The notes under the pieces are model-generated. The model was not told the origin of the DNA and searched no databases. It saw nothing but the letters and a program-made list of their open reading frames with translations. The position numbers and the translations under genes are program-made. Shown here in pieces: positions 12,130-22,181 of a DNA stretch of 64,000 nt (its first letter is position 1; each line of letters opens with the position of its first letter). This stretch comes from Silene noctiflora (taxonomy: Eukaryota > Streptophyta > Magnoliopsida > Caryophyllales > Caryophyllaceae): positions 91,222 through 155,221 of the forward strand of contig VHZZ01000003.1 in NCBI GenBank assembly GCA_009801015.1, read 5' to 3'.

Positions 12130-12647
12130 TTTTCTATGTAATCTTAGAAAAAAAAAAAAAAAAAAATTCAAAATCACAACTTTTCCCTAAATATGTGAGA
12201 TTGATGTAAATGGGTGATTGAATTGAATGTTTTCTGGGTTTGTTTGATGGAAATTTCAGAGAGTGGACTATAGTTTGCTATGGCGGATTATTTGTGTGTA
12301 ATAGAACGACGACGTCGTGTCTATTGGAACCATGTTTAATTCGAAACATTTTTGGTCAAATGTAGAGGTGGTTACGGGTCGGGTCGGGTCGGGACGGAAA
12401 CATGCTCTGCTGGACCCGGTCACGGGTTTGGGTTGGCTGAACTTGGATGTGCTGAACCGATCTTGATCTTACCTTATGATGTGCGGTGGGGCGTTATTGG
12501 GTCGGGTTAGCTTAGGGCGGACCTTGACCTGGTCCGTGTATGGATTGGGGAAAGTTCAATCGTGTTGCACCATTTTTGTCAAGGTTTTGGACGGATTGGT
12601 GACGGCGGGCCGAAACTTCGAATCTGTCAAGTCATGCAAGTTTAGGG

Positions 12648-12773
12648 GAAGACGGGTCAGATCCTCTCTCACAAGGAGGCAACTCAGGCAAGTGGGGTGC
12701 AAGGCAAAGGGCAAGTGGGGATCCATTTGGTTTCCCAGTTGTCTCCTTGTGAGAGGGGATCAAACCCGTCTTC
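12648..12773. mobile_element. Foldback element with near-perfect arms
   Basis: 'gaagacgggtcagatcctct' and 'ctcacaaggaggcaact' pair with 'agttgtctccttgtgag' and 'aggggatcaaacccgtcttc', so each arm is about 37 bp. A second palindrome, 'attgaagacgg' facing 'ccgtcttcaat', follows directly at 12774-12804. Confidence 0.75.
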
Positions 12774-12876
12774 ATTGAAGACGGATATGCCCCGTCTTCA
12801 ATGAGAGATTGAGCAACTATAAGGGGAAATGGAGCCGAAAATGCCGGATTAGAAAATAGCATAACTATGTAACTTG

Positions 12877-13421
12877 TAGACCTGTCAAAACTCGACCCGA
12901 CCCGAAAACCCGACCCGCCCGACCCGTTTTTTTAGGGTTACAAACCCAGTTTTTTCGACCCGTTTGACCCGAACCCGAAATGACCCGTTATGACCCGAAC
13001 GGGTCAAAGATAAATCAAGATTTTTATTAAAATATTAATATTTTTATATTATATTTGAAAAAAATTGTTAAAAAATTGTTTTTTTATAAAATTACAAACA
13101 TAACTAAAAAGTCAATTTTATATCACTTTTACAATACTTGATACTAAAATAATTATTAAAAANACTTTAATTTAATAATTATGTCAATATAATTAATGTA
13201 AACGTTGAAATAACTAATGTAAACGTTGAATACGATTAAAATATTAATTTTAAATATGTTTTACGTTTTTAAAAATTATTTTTTTAATTAAAAAAATAGA
13301 TTAAAAAAGACGTTAGAAATTATTTCTTAACCCGTATTCTGATCCTAACTCGACCCGTATCTGACCCGACCCGTATGACCCGACACGGGACCCAACCCGC
13401 CTGACCCGTTTGACAGGTCTA
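12877..13421. mobile_element. Non-autonomous hAT element with perfect 8-bp target duplication
   Basis: The ends 'tagacctgtcaaa' and 'tttgacaggtcta' are a perfect 13-bp terminal inverted repeat. The sequence gtaacttg occurs immediately outside both ends (12869-12876 and 13422-13429). An 8-bp target duplication is diagnostic of hAT transposition. The 545-bp interior is AT-rich with subterminal 'acccgacccg' runs and no coding capacity. One N lies at 13163. Confidence 0.92.
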
Positions 13422-13648
13422 GTAACTTGCTTTTTTTCGGCTTTTACTCCTTAGTTACGTTGCTGCTTTTTATTAATTTTAAGATGTAGGAGTAATCTTT
13501 AATTTTATATTTGGTGTTTAATTTGTGTTATCATCTTTTGTATAACACCGTCCTTACTAGTTTACAGTATCATTGCCTATTATTGCTCTCGCAAGTCACG
13601 ACCCTCTCCCTAGCTGTACACCCTATACAGTCATAATTGCACTCATAA

Positions 13649-13790
13649 GACCCTGTTCTTTTTGTCCGACAAGAGCTGAACTGAACTAAACTAAACTAAA
13701 CTGAAATAAGAATTAATTTGTAAAGAGATGATCTAATCTGAATGAACTAAACTGAAATGAGCTGAAATTAATTTTTAAAAGAACGGGACC
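13649..13790. mobile_element. Tourist-type MITE (TAA target duplication)
   Basis: 142 bp bounded by 'gaccctgttctttt' and 'aaaagaacgggacc', with TAA on both sides. The interior has 'actgaactaaactaaac' runs. Relatives are at 42488-42625 and 42819 onward. Fits a PIF/Harbinger-derived MITE. Confidence 0.8.
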
Positions 13791-14084
13791 TAAATTCTTA
13801 TGACCTTAACTCCTTAACACCATATCCACAATCAGCTCAGAGACTCACACAATCATTGCTACATCAACCATAAAGTTCGAGGACCATAAATGCCATAGTT
13901 AAAACTCCCAAAATAACGAACATACGGTTTTCGGGTACCCGGAAAAATCGTGTATACGGAATCCGTATATATGGATATGGTTTGGTAACAAATGCCCAAT
14001 TAAACATTGTAATTATTCAAGAGCTAATAATTACCTATAACATGACTGCCTCTAGTGAAAGACTAATTATTATTTATTGAGATA

Positions 14085-14514
14085 NNNNNNNNNNNNNNNN
14101 NNNNNNNNNNNNNNNNNNNNNNNNNNNNNNNNNNNNNNNNNNNNNNNNNNNNNNNNNNNNNNNNNNNNNNNNNNNNNNNNNNNNNNNNNNNNNNNNNNNN
14201 NNNNNNNNNNNNNNNNNNNNNNNNNNNNNNNNNNNNNNNNNNNNNNNNNNNNNNNNNNNNNNNNNNNNNNNNNNNNNNNNNNNNNNNNNNNNNNNNNNNN
14301 NNNNNNNNNNNNNNNNNNNNNNNNNNNNNNNNNNNNNNNNNNNNNNNNNNNNNNNNNNNNNNNNNNNNNNNNNNNNNNNNNNNNNNNNNNNNNNNNNNNN
14401 NNNNNNNNNNNNNNNNNNNNNNNNNNNNNNNNNNNNNNNNNNNNNNNNNNNNNNNNNNNNNNNNNNNNNNNNNNNNNNNNNNNNNNNNNNNNNNNNNNNN
14501 NNNNNNNNNNNNNN
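14085..14514. other. Assembly gap (430 N)
   Basis: A run of N about 380 bp upstream of the LHCB4 start codon. Upstream promoter elements of LHCB4 may be missing. Confidence 1.
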
Positions 14515-14730
14515 CCAATTATAAGTTGACAAGTGGACTAAATTGAATAGGAAAGATCAAATTACTCATCAAATGCAATCCTAAAATAGAAAGGACAACA
14601 AATGACTGAAACACCCTAAAATGGAAAAGGACAACAAATAACCGGGACTGAGGGAGTACGTGAAAACTAGTGAATTTTCCACCACAATAATATGAAGAAA
14701 TATTAGATGACCAATCATTCATACTAAAGG

Positions 14731-14736
14731 GATAAG
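14731..14736 (+). promoter_or_regulatory. I-box (GATAAG) upstream of LHCB4
   Basis: GATAAG 158 bp before the LHCB4 ATG, with a CCAAT at 14711-14715. I-boxes are common in light-regulated plant promoters. A six-base match alone is weak evidence. Confidence 0.35.
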
Positions 14737-14893
14737 CCCTAAAATATCAACATCCTTCCAAATCCAACCAAAACCAACCAAAAATTAATTGTCCACAAAA
14801 TAGCCACATACACACCACTAGTATCCTTAATATTCCCTTTGTGCCATTTCAAAGTCACAAACAAAAACAAACCATTTGATCACACCACCCCCA

Positions 14894-16295
14894 ATGGCCA
14901 CAACCGCGACCGCGACCGTATCCAATATTTTTGGAACCCGCATTGCCGGCCCAACTCCAAGGGCCGGCAAAATCCAGGCGTTACTGAGTTTCGGTAAGAA
15001 AAAAAAGGAGGCCAAGAAAGCACCTCCTAAAAAGCCCATTATAGATGAGGACAGACCAGTATGGTACCCTGGTGCCCAAGCACCAGAATGGCTAGATGGG
15101 TCGATGGTTGGAGACCGCGGTTTTGACCCGTTTGGACTAGCGAAACCGGCTGAGTATTTACAGTTTGATTATGATGGGTTGGACCAGAATTTGGCTAAGA
15201 ATCTTGCTGGTGATGTTATTGGTAGGAGGATTGAGACTGATGATGTGCAGGCTACTCCATTGCAGCCTTATACTGAAGTTTTCGGGATTCAACGGTTTAG
15301 AGAGTGCGAGGTTATTCATGGTCGATGGGCTATGTTGGCTACTCTTGGTGCTCTTTCTGTTGAGGCTCTTACTGGTGTTGCTTGGCAGGATGCTGGCAAG
15401 GTTTGTCGTAACTTCCTTGTTTCGTAATCTTACTCCATCTGTCTCAGTCATTTGATCATTGAACCATTGTCGAATGTGTCATGATTCAGTCGCGATGCAA
15501 TGTTGCGTCTTACATTTAGTTTTGTAAATTTGATTAAGAAGATTGATAACTCTCTACATTTTATTATCATTTATGCAACTTTGCTCATACAAAATTTTGT
15601 CGAAAATTTGCAGAGAATGCAGACAGTTTAGTAAATCGCTTTGCTGTATACAATACATAGTTTAAGTATTTGTAATCATCAAAAAAAACTGAGAATTGGG
15701 TAGAAAAAAGCGGGTGTCAACTAGTTTAGTTGGTAAAGTCATGAGCGGTGATATTCATGACCTGGGTTCAAACTCATCAGCATCCAAATTGCCCTCGTGG
15801 CTCCCTTTAGAACGTGAAAAAAAACTGAGAACATTAAGCAGTCAGTACTGTCAGTCTGTCAGTATTCTTCGACTTAGAATGACTCGTTAAACTCAATGAT
15901 TCTTGTATCGTAAAGTAACAGAATGTCGATTATATCAGGTGGAATTGATAGAAGGAGCATCATACCTAGGCCAAAAACTACCATTCTCCATAACAACACT
16001 AGTATGGATAGAAGTCCTACTGTTAGGCTACATCGAATTCCAGAGGAATGCTGAACTAGACCCTGAAAAGAGGTTATACCCTGGTGGCAGCTACTTCGAC
16101 CCACTTGGTTTAGCAGCTGATCCTGAGAAGAAAGAAACCCTTCAATTGGCCGAGATCAAGCATTCTCGTCTTGCCATGGTCGCCTTCCTTGGTTTCGCTA
16201 TCCAAGCTGCTGCAACCGGAAAAGGTCCTCTTAGCAATGTTGCTGCTTTCTTGAGTGACCCTTCTAACAACATTTTCAAAACCTTGTCTTCTTAG
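14894..16295 (+). CDS. LHCB4: Chlorophyll a/b-binding protein CP29, photosystem II
   Basis: Minor antenna protein of photosystem II in the thylakoid membrane, linking the core to LHCII trimers. Two exons, 14894-15400 and 15939-16295, join AAG|gt to cag|GTG and give 287 residues. The ATG at 14894 starts MATTATATV, an Ala/Thr-rich transit peptide; an upstream non-ATG extension is rejected. Lhcb4 marks are [33 protein letters not shown] and the long insert before the first helix. The three membrane helices centre on [33 protein letters not shown] and [16 protein letters not shown], with the paired E/R chlorophyll ligands. The full C-terminal tail [15 protein letters not shown] is present, which argues against the shortened Lhcb4.3/Lhcb8 type. 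The 538-bp intron carries a SINE. Confidence 0.96.
15696..15816 (+). mobile_element. tRNA-derived SINE in LHCB4 intron
   Basis: A 121-bp insert is flanked by an exact 15-bp direct repeat, eight A's plus ctgagaa (15681-15695 and 15817-15831). It contains an A-box-like 'tagtttagttgg' and a B-box-like 'gggttcaaactc' about 45 bp apart, the internal Pol III promoter pattern of tRNA-derived SINEs. Target duplication and promoter boxes together make this a strong call. Confidence 0.85.
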
Positions 16296-16613
16296 TATTG
16301 TCATAGTTTGTCGAGCACTCGACCAACCGGTAAGAACACTCGTTTATGTCGTAATAAACCTTTGTCGAACATGAATTGTACTGTACTGAATGTTCTATTG
16401 ATGTAACCTTAAGATACCATACTATATGGTTGTTTTTGCAAAGTTGAATTAAACTGTTGTCGGAGTATCGCCCGTATAGTCCTATCTGGTATGCAGTTCA
16501 AATCTAGATACTACAACTCTACAAGTGAATAAATTACTTGAAAAATGATAATTGCAGGCGTTAATTAACAATGATTTTAATACAAAAAATAGCACACAAA
16601 AAAGTAAAAAATG
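16296..16613. other. LHCB4 3' flank
   Basis: Probable LHCB4 3' untranslated region, with 'aataaa' near 16354, followed by AT-rich DNA before the tRNA gene. Nothing else is seen. Confidence 0.55.
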
Positions 16614-16619
16614 AAAAAA
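16614..16619 (-). terminator. Pol III terminator of tRNA-Ser
   Basis: Six T's on the minus strand begin two bases after the tRNA discriminator base, and a second T-run follows. This is the usual RNA polymerase III stop signal. Confidence 0.85.
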
Positions 16620-16620
16620 G

Positions 16621-16702
16621 CGTGGACGGCAGGATTCGAACCTGCGCGGGCAAAGCCCACATGATTTCTAGTCATGCCCGATAACCACTCCGGCACGTCC
16701 AC
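16621..16702 (-). tRNA. tRNA-Ser(AGA)
   Basis: The minus strand folds into an 82-nt class II cloverleaf. The acceptor stem pairs GTGGACG with CGTCCAC, and G is the discriminator. The anticodon stem CATGA/TCATG holds the loop CTAGAAA, giving anticodon AGA for serine codon UCU. The long variable arm (GGGC, TTT, GCCC) is typical of tRNA-Ser. The T-loop reads GGTTCGAATCC, an intact B box. There is no intron. All stems are intact, so this looks functional. Confidence 0.96.
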
Positions 16703-16760
16703 ATTGATGTTCCATTTCTATGTTACACTATATTAGTCCCAAAGTATCAACAACGTACTA

Positions 16761-16901
16761 CCTCCGCACAATTATTTTCACTCAATTTTTCTAATATATG
16801 CAACGAGTATTTTATTGAAATGAGGTGAAAATAATTGTGCGTTTTCTAATATATGTGACCAATATTTTATTGAAGTGAAAACGATTGTGCGGAGGAAATA
16901 G
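16761..16901. mobile_element. Stowaway-type MITE with internal repeat
   Basis: Ends 'cctccgcacaattattttca' and 'aaacgattgtgcggagg' are flanked by TA. The right arm is present twice ('attgtgcg' near 16835 and 16884), so the element is partly duplicated inside. 141 bp. Confidence 0.65.
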
Positions 16902-18046
16902 TACTTACTTTACATGAAAATAATAATAATAAAAGTTTTTTTGTTGATGGCACAAATTGTATCTCGGCTCCTTTAAAAAGTGTTTTGATCTCTCAATAAA
17001 AATTGCGTTTTTTATAATAATAAATGAAAATAATAAAAAAGAATATTCACCAAAGTAGAGTAGATAAGCCTTCTCAAAATAATTAATTATTAGAAAATAA
17101 ATTTTAAGAAATTCAAAAGTATGACAATATTATGTTTATCACACAAACGTCTTTCTAATCTTTTTTTATTTTAATTTTTTTTTTTTGAAAAGGAACCCGC
17201 ATGCGCTAGTGCGCTACCTTCGGTGCGCATTGAGTAAACCCTCGGATATATGTAATAGCCAACAAATCACGTATATTAGGTAAGTCACCTGAGGGTGACA
17301 GACTTGAGTACTCTTGACTCTTGAGTGTACTTTTTTACATATACTTGACAAAATTGATCTGACCCTGTATCTGAGCCTTGAGTATTCTTGAACCCGCAAC
17401 CCAGGTTTGACTTGAACGGTCCGAATATTTATAGGTTTATAGTTGCAGACTTCTAAATCTAAATAACTTAATAAGAACCACCCCGAAAATAACCCGACTC
17501 TAAAAGACCAATTCAACCGAATCTAATTCAAACTCGTTCAATTACGAAATAATCTAACTCAAACCGACCTAACAGCACCCGATCCGATTGATCCATTTGT
17601 CATTTTCTACCTTAACAGGGTCTTACACAGTACAACAGGCAGCAGAAGTGAAGACTGAAGAGGGGTGTGACTTGCAAGTTCCTTGAAACTTGAGCTAATA
17701 AACATGAAACAAGCAATCCCCAAAACACTGTCTTCTTTTAAACCAACTTTTATCCCAAAAAAATCCCACAAAAAAATCCCCAAATTACATCATTTTAAAG
17801 AGAAAAAAATCAGGGAGATACTCAATTAGACTAAATGTAGTTACATTTGTGCAGTTTAATCTTATCCATCTCAATTTAAATATAAAAAATCCTTCAAAAC
17901 ATTTATTACAAATTTGTTTTGTGTGTTTTTTTTTTTTCAGGTAATTCAGAAATCAGCATAATTTTTGCAAGCATTCAAAGTTTGTATCTTTCCCAAGTTT
18001 TCATCTGTCTGGTAAATAATTGGGTCTTTTCTTCTGGTTTTTCTCT

Positions 18047-18920
18047 GAAATCAGTCAACTTTTCAGTTTTTTTTTATGTTGTTTTGTAGATTTATGCTGT
18101 TTATTTTGTTCCTTAATTATAGATTATGCAAAAGATTGCAGCTTTTTTTAGTTTTTGGGTATGATTCTGTGAAATGATGCATTAATTTCTGCTGTTTTTC
18201 GGTTTCAAATGAGGCGCAAGGTCAGTATAAATATGGGGTTGGGGAATTCGGATTTCTGCTGTCTTAACTTAGCTACTAGGCTAGGACCTTTCCGATTTCT
18301 GCTGTCTTTTTTTTAATAAAGAGCGCATTTTTTTATGTGAAATCAGTCAACTTTTCAGTGTTTTCTGATGTTTAGTAGATTTCTGCCATTAATTTGATTC
18401 TTTAGAGAAAGATTAAGCAAAAGATTGCAGCTTTTTTTAGTTTGTGGGTGTAATTCTGTGAAATGATGCATTGATTTCTGCTGTTTTTCGGGTTCAAATA
18501 AGGCGCAAGGCCAGTATAAATATGGGGTTGGGGAATTCGGATGTGTGACTCATTGTCATGATACCTCCGTCTTAACTGAACTACTAGGCTAGGACCTTTT
18601 CGATTTCTGCTGTCTTTTTTTTCCTGTAAAGAGCACATTTTTTATGTGAAATCAGTCAACTTTTCAATTTTTCTGATGTTGTTGGGTAAATTTCTGCCTT
18701 TTATTGTGTTCTTTAATTAAAAATTAAGCAAAAGATTGCAGCTTTTTTTAGTTTTGAGTGTAATTGTGTGAATGGTGTATTAATTTCTGCCGTTTTTTCT
18801 TTGTTTTGTGGTGGCAAGATGTCTCCGTCTTAACCACTAGGCTAGGACCTCTTCGGTTTCTGTTTTTTTTTTTTTTTTTTTTTTTTGGGGGGGGGGTGTA
18901 AAGAACACATTTATATGTTT
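18047..18920. repeat. Three tandem ~300-bp units in the leader of the hAT-like gene
   Basis: Units start 'gaaatcagtcaacttttca' at 18047, 18339 and 18648, so the spacings are 292 and 309 bp. Each contains 'aaaagattgcagcttttttt', 'atgatgcattaatttctgc' or a close variant, and 'ctactaggctaggacct'. The third unit is shortened and ends in a T-run plus G-run near 18890. Confidence 0.8.
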
Positions 18921-19050
18921 CTCGGATAATCTGTATATATGTGGAGGAAAATGAATCCCATCTTTGAATTTTGTTTATTTTAATGTAGAAGAAGATGGTT
19001 GAATGAACAAGTGAATTATATTGATTTGGGTTAATCAATTGTCTTGTGTA

Positions 19051-19128
19051 CTCCGTCTCAATCATTTGTTTACCTCTAATTTCAATACCTTATGTGCCAT
19101 ACCAACCAAATGATCGAGACAAAGGGAA
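19051..19128. mobile_element. Stowaway-type MITE
   Basis: 'ctccgtctcaatcatttgtt' and 'aaatgatcgagacaaaggga' are inverted ends flanked by TA on both sides. 78 bp. Confidence 0.75.
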
Positions 19129-19928
19129 TATTATTCATGTGTTTCAACTTTATATGCGGTGAAAATTCACAGTGAAATGTTGCCACTTTAAATTGGGATT
19201 AGACTAATCCTCATTTAATTTTGATGGGGTTTGAGATTAGCTTAGTTGGAGAGATCTTTTGAAAATGGAAGGTAATTAGTTCATCAACATGGGATTCAAT
19301 TTTTATTATTTTTTTGTTTTTCGGAAAAAATTCTCTCTTGATCTATAGTTCTCTATAGACTAGTCTTAGTTTATGGAAAATGATTGAACGCTGTCGTTTG
19401 TGGGTACCCAGTGTAGGCACCATCCTTTCAGACACACAATTCGTACTCCACAAGACAACAAATAGGTTGACTGAATCATGATAGAGGGTTGTGCCCATCT
19501 CATTTTCCGATATGTGAGTCGTTCCCTATCCCTTTTTCATTTTCCAGTTTTTGTGGCATGAATGTCCATAAAAACTGTATTTCGTATAATTACTCCTTTT
19601 TTAACAGTACATCGAAGATATCATTGAATGGTTCCCTATCCCTTTTTCCTTGTCCAGTTTTCGTATACATTGAGATTATCATTGAATGGTCACTACTTTA
19701 TTAAGAGAAGCACAATCAGTTTACTGAATTATTTTTGACGTTAGCCCATCATAATCCAGAGGCAAAGACTAGTGAGTATTTGGCTCCATTGGGAATGGAA
19801 ACACTGTACAACATAACAAATGGGGGTGGGGCTATTAGGAGAACATTAAAACATAAAAGCAGGGATTAGGTATAATTTTGCTCTTGTAACGCCCTTTAAT
19901 AATGTGTGTTGTTTATTGCCAGAAAAAG

Positions 19929-22181
19929 ATGGCACCGTTTCATCCATTTGCTGATCCTTGTAAAGAAGCTCTAAGACATGGAATGGCCCTTGATCCTAGC
20001 AATACTAGGATTCAGTGTTGCTATTGTGGCAAAGTGGTGCCTAGTGTGAACCGCCTTCAGCATCATTTAGGCGGGATTAGAGGGAACATTGTTGAATGTC
20101 CAGATGTTCCTGAAGATGTGAAGGATTACTTTAGAAACAGCTTGCTAGTGACGAAAGTAGATCGTTTAGTGAAGGAAGTAGGTGACTTAAACCAGCCTAG
20201 TCCTTCTTCGAAAAGAAGATGCACCTCTAATGGCAATATTTCAGAAGCATGCTCTGGCTCTTCTTCAAAAAGATTTATCTCTAACGGCAATGTTCTGGAA
20301 GCATGCTCTAGTAGTAAAGATGGAATAAATCTCGCCTTTAATGAGCGCAAAAGATGTATTGGTCGGTTTTTCTTTGAGAATGCAATTGACTTTTCTGCTG
20401 TAAAGTCTCCAAGCTTTCAAAGCATGTTAGGAATTTTCCCAAGAAATGGTGAGGATTTACATTGTATCCCTAGCATTCCCGAGCTAAGCGGGTGGATTCT
20501 TGAGGATGAGTTAAAAGACATAGAAAATTATGTGAACCAGGTTAAACTTTCCTGGGCTCAGACGGGATGTAGTATTTTGCTGGATGGATGGAGAGATCAG
20601 TCCGGGAGAGATTTGATTAATGTCGTTGTCGATTGTCCTGCGGGCCCCATCTACCACTGTTCAGCCGATGTTTCACCTTCAAAGGGTGCTAACACATTGC
20701 AGCTATTTCTCGAATCTGTTTTGCAGGAAGTGGGCGTCCAAAATGTAATGCAGATTGTCGCTCACACCTGGTCGGACAGCTTGGAGGCTCTCAGTGAACA
20801 ACTCATTGATAAGTACAGAACCCTTTTTTGGTCTGTTAGTGGGACCCACTGCATATCACTTATCCTAGATAAGATTGCCGGGTATAATCAAATCAAGATC
20901 ACGTTGGCGAAAGCAAAGACCATCACACAGTTCATTTACAGCCGCTCCACAGTATTGAAGTTGTTGAGAAGACATATTGGAACTCATGATCTATTTAAAC
21001 CGTCTAAGATAAAAGCCGCCACTCCCTTCTTGACATTAGAGAACTTTCTGGTGGAAAGAGATAACTTAGAGTATATGTTTACTTCTTCCGAGTGGTTGGC
21101 CTCTCATTGGGCTTCGAGTAATGAGGGCAAAATGATCACTCGCTTGATCGGTGATAGCTCCTTTTGGGATGAGATCGTCATTGCTGTGAAAGCATCCATT
21201 CCATTAGTAAAAGCTTTATCTTTGATTAATGGAGATGGTGGTCCCCATACGGGGTTCATATACGAAACAATGGATCAAATCAAAGAAACAATCAGCGAGG
21301 AGTTTGGAGGGAAGAAATCGCGGTATAACCAATATTGGGCTATGATTGATGAAATATGGAATCCTATTCTTCATAGCCCTCTCCATGCCGCTGGTTACTT
21401 TCTTAATCCAAGGCTTTATTACAGTGAAGATTTTTATACTGATGGCGAAGTTGCCAGTGGCTTGCTGATTACCATTGTTAAAATGGTTGATGATCGACGT
21501 GCTCAGGACATGGTCACGCAGCAGATTAAAAAGTATGGAAGTCGTGATGGCGACTTTCAATTGGGAATTAGCTCTAAAGATAGCATTTCTCCAGGTGTGT
21601 AATTCTGAACTGTCATTCTCTGTCGACTTGTATTGTTGTTGCCTATTTTCAGATCTTGTACACCTTCTGTTAGCCATTTTGGACTGAATTCAGAATCATG
21701 GAACTGTTTCTTTCGACTCTATTTCCAGGTGTGTAATTCTGAACTGTCATTTTTTTATTTTTATTTTACTGCAGCTGCTTGGTGGTCCCGTTATGGATGT
21801 CACTGTCCTCAGCTACAGAAGGTTGCTATCAAAATCCTTAGCCAGACCTGTAATGGAGTGGAATCTTATGAACTAAGAAGAGATTTGGCCGAAAAGCTTC
21901 TGTCATATACCGGAAAAAATGCCGCAGAGCAGCAGAAACTGCATAACTTCACATATCTCAACTACAATCTGAAATTAAAGCAGTCCAAACTGGGACCCAA
22001 GTTTGACATTTTAGCTGATCAGATTGATCCAACAGATGAGTGGATCAACGACGGATCTTATCACGCTGAGCCCACAGGGTTAGAAAATGGCTCTCATGTC
22101 GGACTACCGAACCATGTAAAACTCGAGAGAGGAGGACCTTCCGGTATCATACCAAAGATGGAGCCTAAGCGCGAAACATAG
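19929..22181 (+). CDS. Domesticated hAT-transposase-like protein (BED finger, DUF659)
   Basis: Two exons, 19929-21594 and 21775-22181, encode 690 residues with no internal stop. A BED-type zinc finger lies at about residues 29-60 (CCYCGKVV, LQHHLGG, VEC). It is followed by a Ser-rich linker with a short repeat (SNGNISEACSGSSSKR / SNGNVLEACSSS), a DUF659 region (about 170-330, with SILLDGWRDQSGR), and a C-terminal hAT dimerisation region that includes AAWWSRYGCHCPQLQ. Plant genes of this layout (At3g17450-like) are thought to be exapted transposases acting as nuclear DNA-binding proteins; the role of this one is unknown. I prefer ATG 19929 over 19902 because an AG acceptor lies between them. 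No terminal repeats flank the gene, and it has an intron and an intact frame. These points favour a host gene over a live transposon. Confidence 0.85.

Larger units (their letters stand above)
12130..14893. other. MITE cluster between CIA30 and LHCB4
   Basis: This divergent intergenic region should hold the promoters of both flanking genes. It carries a hAT-like end at 12364 ('tagaggtgg' followed by 'gtcgggtcgggtcggg'), foldbacks at 12648-12804, a complete hAT MITE, a Tourist MITE and the N gap. A Stowaway right end ('gggactgagggag') lies next to the gap near 14656. No coding gene is supported. Confidence 0.7.
16703..19928. other. Intergenic DNA and leader of the hAT-like gene
   Basis: There is no protein gene. 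From about 17620 the sequence looks like the leader of the downstream gene, with pyrimidine tracts and AG acceptors, for example 'tttttttttcag' at 17930-17940 and 'gtttattgccag' ending at 19922, six bases before the start codon. It contains two Stowaway MITEs, a triplicated ~300-bp unit (18047-18920) and a short ~120-bp repeat around 19510 and 19631 sharing 'gttccctatccctttttc'. Confidence 0.6.

Noticed and set aside
12476-12862. Open frames on both strands across the foldback
   Set aside because: They result from the GC-rich hairpin arms and match no protein that I recognise.
14063-14532. Open frames across the N gap
   Set aside because: They consist of unknown bases only.
14876-14893. Extension of LHCB4 to 14876
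   Set aside because: It begins at a non-ATG codon; ATG 14894 gives the expected transit peptide start.
19902-19928. ATG 19902 as start of the hAT-like gene
   Set aside because: An AG acceptor after a pyrimidine-rich tract lies between it and ATG 19929, so it is probably intronic.
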